A DNA stretch of 59,691 nucleotides from an uncultured Clostridia bacterium (lineage in GTDB: Bacteria > Bacillota > Clostridia > Christensenellales > Aristaeellaceae): positions 1 to 59,691 of the forward strand of contig CAMVEB010000023.1 of assembly GCA_947166385.1 (NCBI GenBank), in the 5' to 3' direction. Positions 59,311 to 59,691 of this stretch are shown piece by piece; the first letter of the stretch is position 1; every line of letters begins with the position of its first letter. The notes below the pieces were generated by a model. The model made no database searches and had not been told where the DNA came from. It worked only from the letters and a program-made list of their open reading frames with translations. The translations under genes were made by a program, and so were the position numbers.

Positions 59311-59691
59311 ATGACATATTCTGCGGAAACCGTCATGCTCAAGGATGGCAATGCAGTGACAATCCGCTCTGTAGAACCGGAAGATGCGCAGATTATGCTG
59401 CAATACATGAAGATCATGCTGGGAGAGACACCTTTTCTATTGCGGACTCCGGAAGAATTTAATTATTCACCAGAGGAAGAAGCCCGTGTTTTATCGGGAC
59501 GCAAAGACGATCCCCGAAGCCTGATGCTGGTGGCAGAGTCAGATGGCCGGATTATTGCCAGTGCCGATATTTGCTCGCATGGTGCAAAAAGCCGGGTGAT
59601 GCATCGCGGGGAACTGGGCATTTCTGTAAGAAAAGATTATTGGAGGCAAGGCATCGGATCTGCTCTGATGGAACGACTGCTTGCGTTTGCC
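59311..59691 (+). CDS. GNAT-family N-acetyltransferase, cut by window end
   Basis: 127 codons without stop. DGNAVTIRSVEPEDAQIML at the start, MLVAESDGRIIASADI in the middle and GISVRKDYWRQGIGSALMER near the end form the N-terminal arm, beta-4 strand and the acetyl-CoA pyrophosphate loop (RQGIGSAL) of GNAT enzymes. GGAGG 9 nt before ATG 59311 supports the start. It transfers an acetyl group from acetyl-CoA to an unknown amine. The remaining ~45-50 codons lie beyond the window. Confidence 0.85.
   Translation, partial: MTYSAETVMLKDGNAVTIRSVEPEDAQIMLQYMKIMLGETPFLLRTPEEFNYSPEEEARVLSGRKDDPRSLMLVAESDGRIIASADICSHGAKSRVMHRGELGISVRKDYWRQGIGSALMERLLAFA

Overview
The window looks like a chromosomal segment of a Gram-positive Clostridia-type bacterium, probably from a gut or rumen. 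The evidence is strong AGGAGG ribosome sites, TTG/GTG starts, consensus TTGACA/TATAAT promoters, an LplB/YtcP-type sugar importer without its own ATPase, and secreted LRR/Big_2 proteins. No rRNA or complete tRNA is present, so the genus cannot be read from the sequence.

Layout. (1) 0.4-12.3 kb, minus strand: a hemicellulose or oligosaccharide utilisation locus (AraC regulator, two permeases, solute-binding protein, then GH3, GH43 and GH2 enzymes without signal peptides). The importer would bring in oligosaccharides that the three cytoplasmic hydrolases trim. (2) 12.4-16.4 kb: a cation/proton antiporter behind a structured leader RNA, a metallophosphoesterase, and several gene scars. (3) 16.5-43.2 kb: a contractile-tailed (myovirus-type) prophage. 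It has a LexA-like repressor, a divergent 681-residue ImmA/IrrE-like protease, early genes (Gp157, DUF669, PriCT/AAA primase-helicase, sigma-like activator), packaging, head, neck, sheath/tube, tail chaperones with a -1 frameshift, tape measure, baseplate and lysis genes. No integrase and no obvious tail fibre gene are visible. (4) 43.2-51 kb: cargo formed by duplication. Two secreted or lipid-anchored LRR/Big_2 proteins share an identical 567-bp leader, with a diguanylate cyclase, a small secreted protein and a LysM protein around them. (5) 51-59.7 kb: an aminoglycoside-phosphotransferase-like protein, a transglutaminase-GNAT fusion, a serine hydrolase coupled to a UvrA paralogue, an AlbA/ATPase regulator with paired operators, transposase and phage scars, and a GNAT gene cut by the window end.

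Most unusual part: 34.65-36.36 kb. A 787-bp unit is exactly tandemly repeated. Each unit carries a tail-tube gene followed by a 29-residue ORF with its own consensus promoter, a Shine-Dalgarno site locked in a GAAA hairpin, and an antisense transcription unit (TTGACA-17-TACTAT, ending at a hairpin over the ORF's 3' end). A third copy of the antisense unit closes the array with a diverged but intact promoter. This is the architecture of a type I toxin-antitoxin system, set among phage tail genes. The two tube proteins are almost identical, but their middle segments use opposite third-base preferences (G-ending versus C-ending codons), and similar switches occur inside other late genes. A second family of large palindromic elements with compensatory arm changes sits between head and tail genes.
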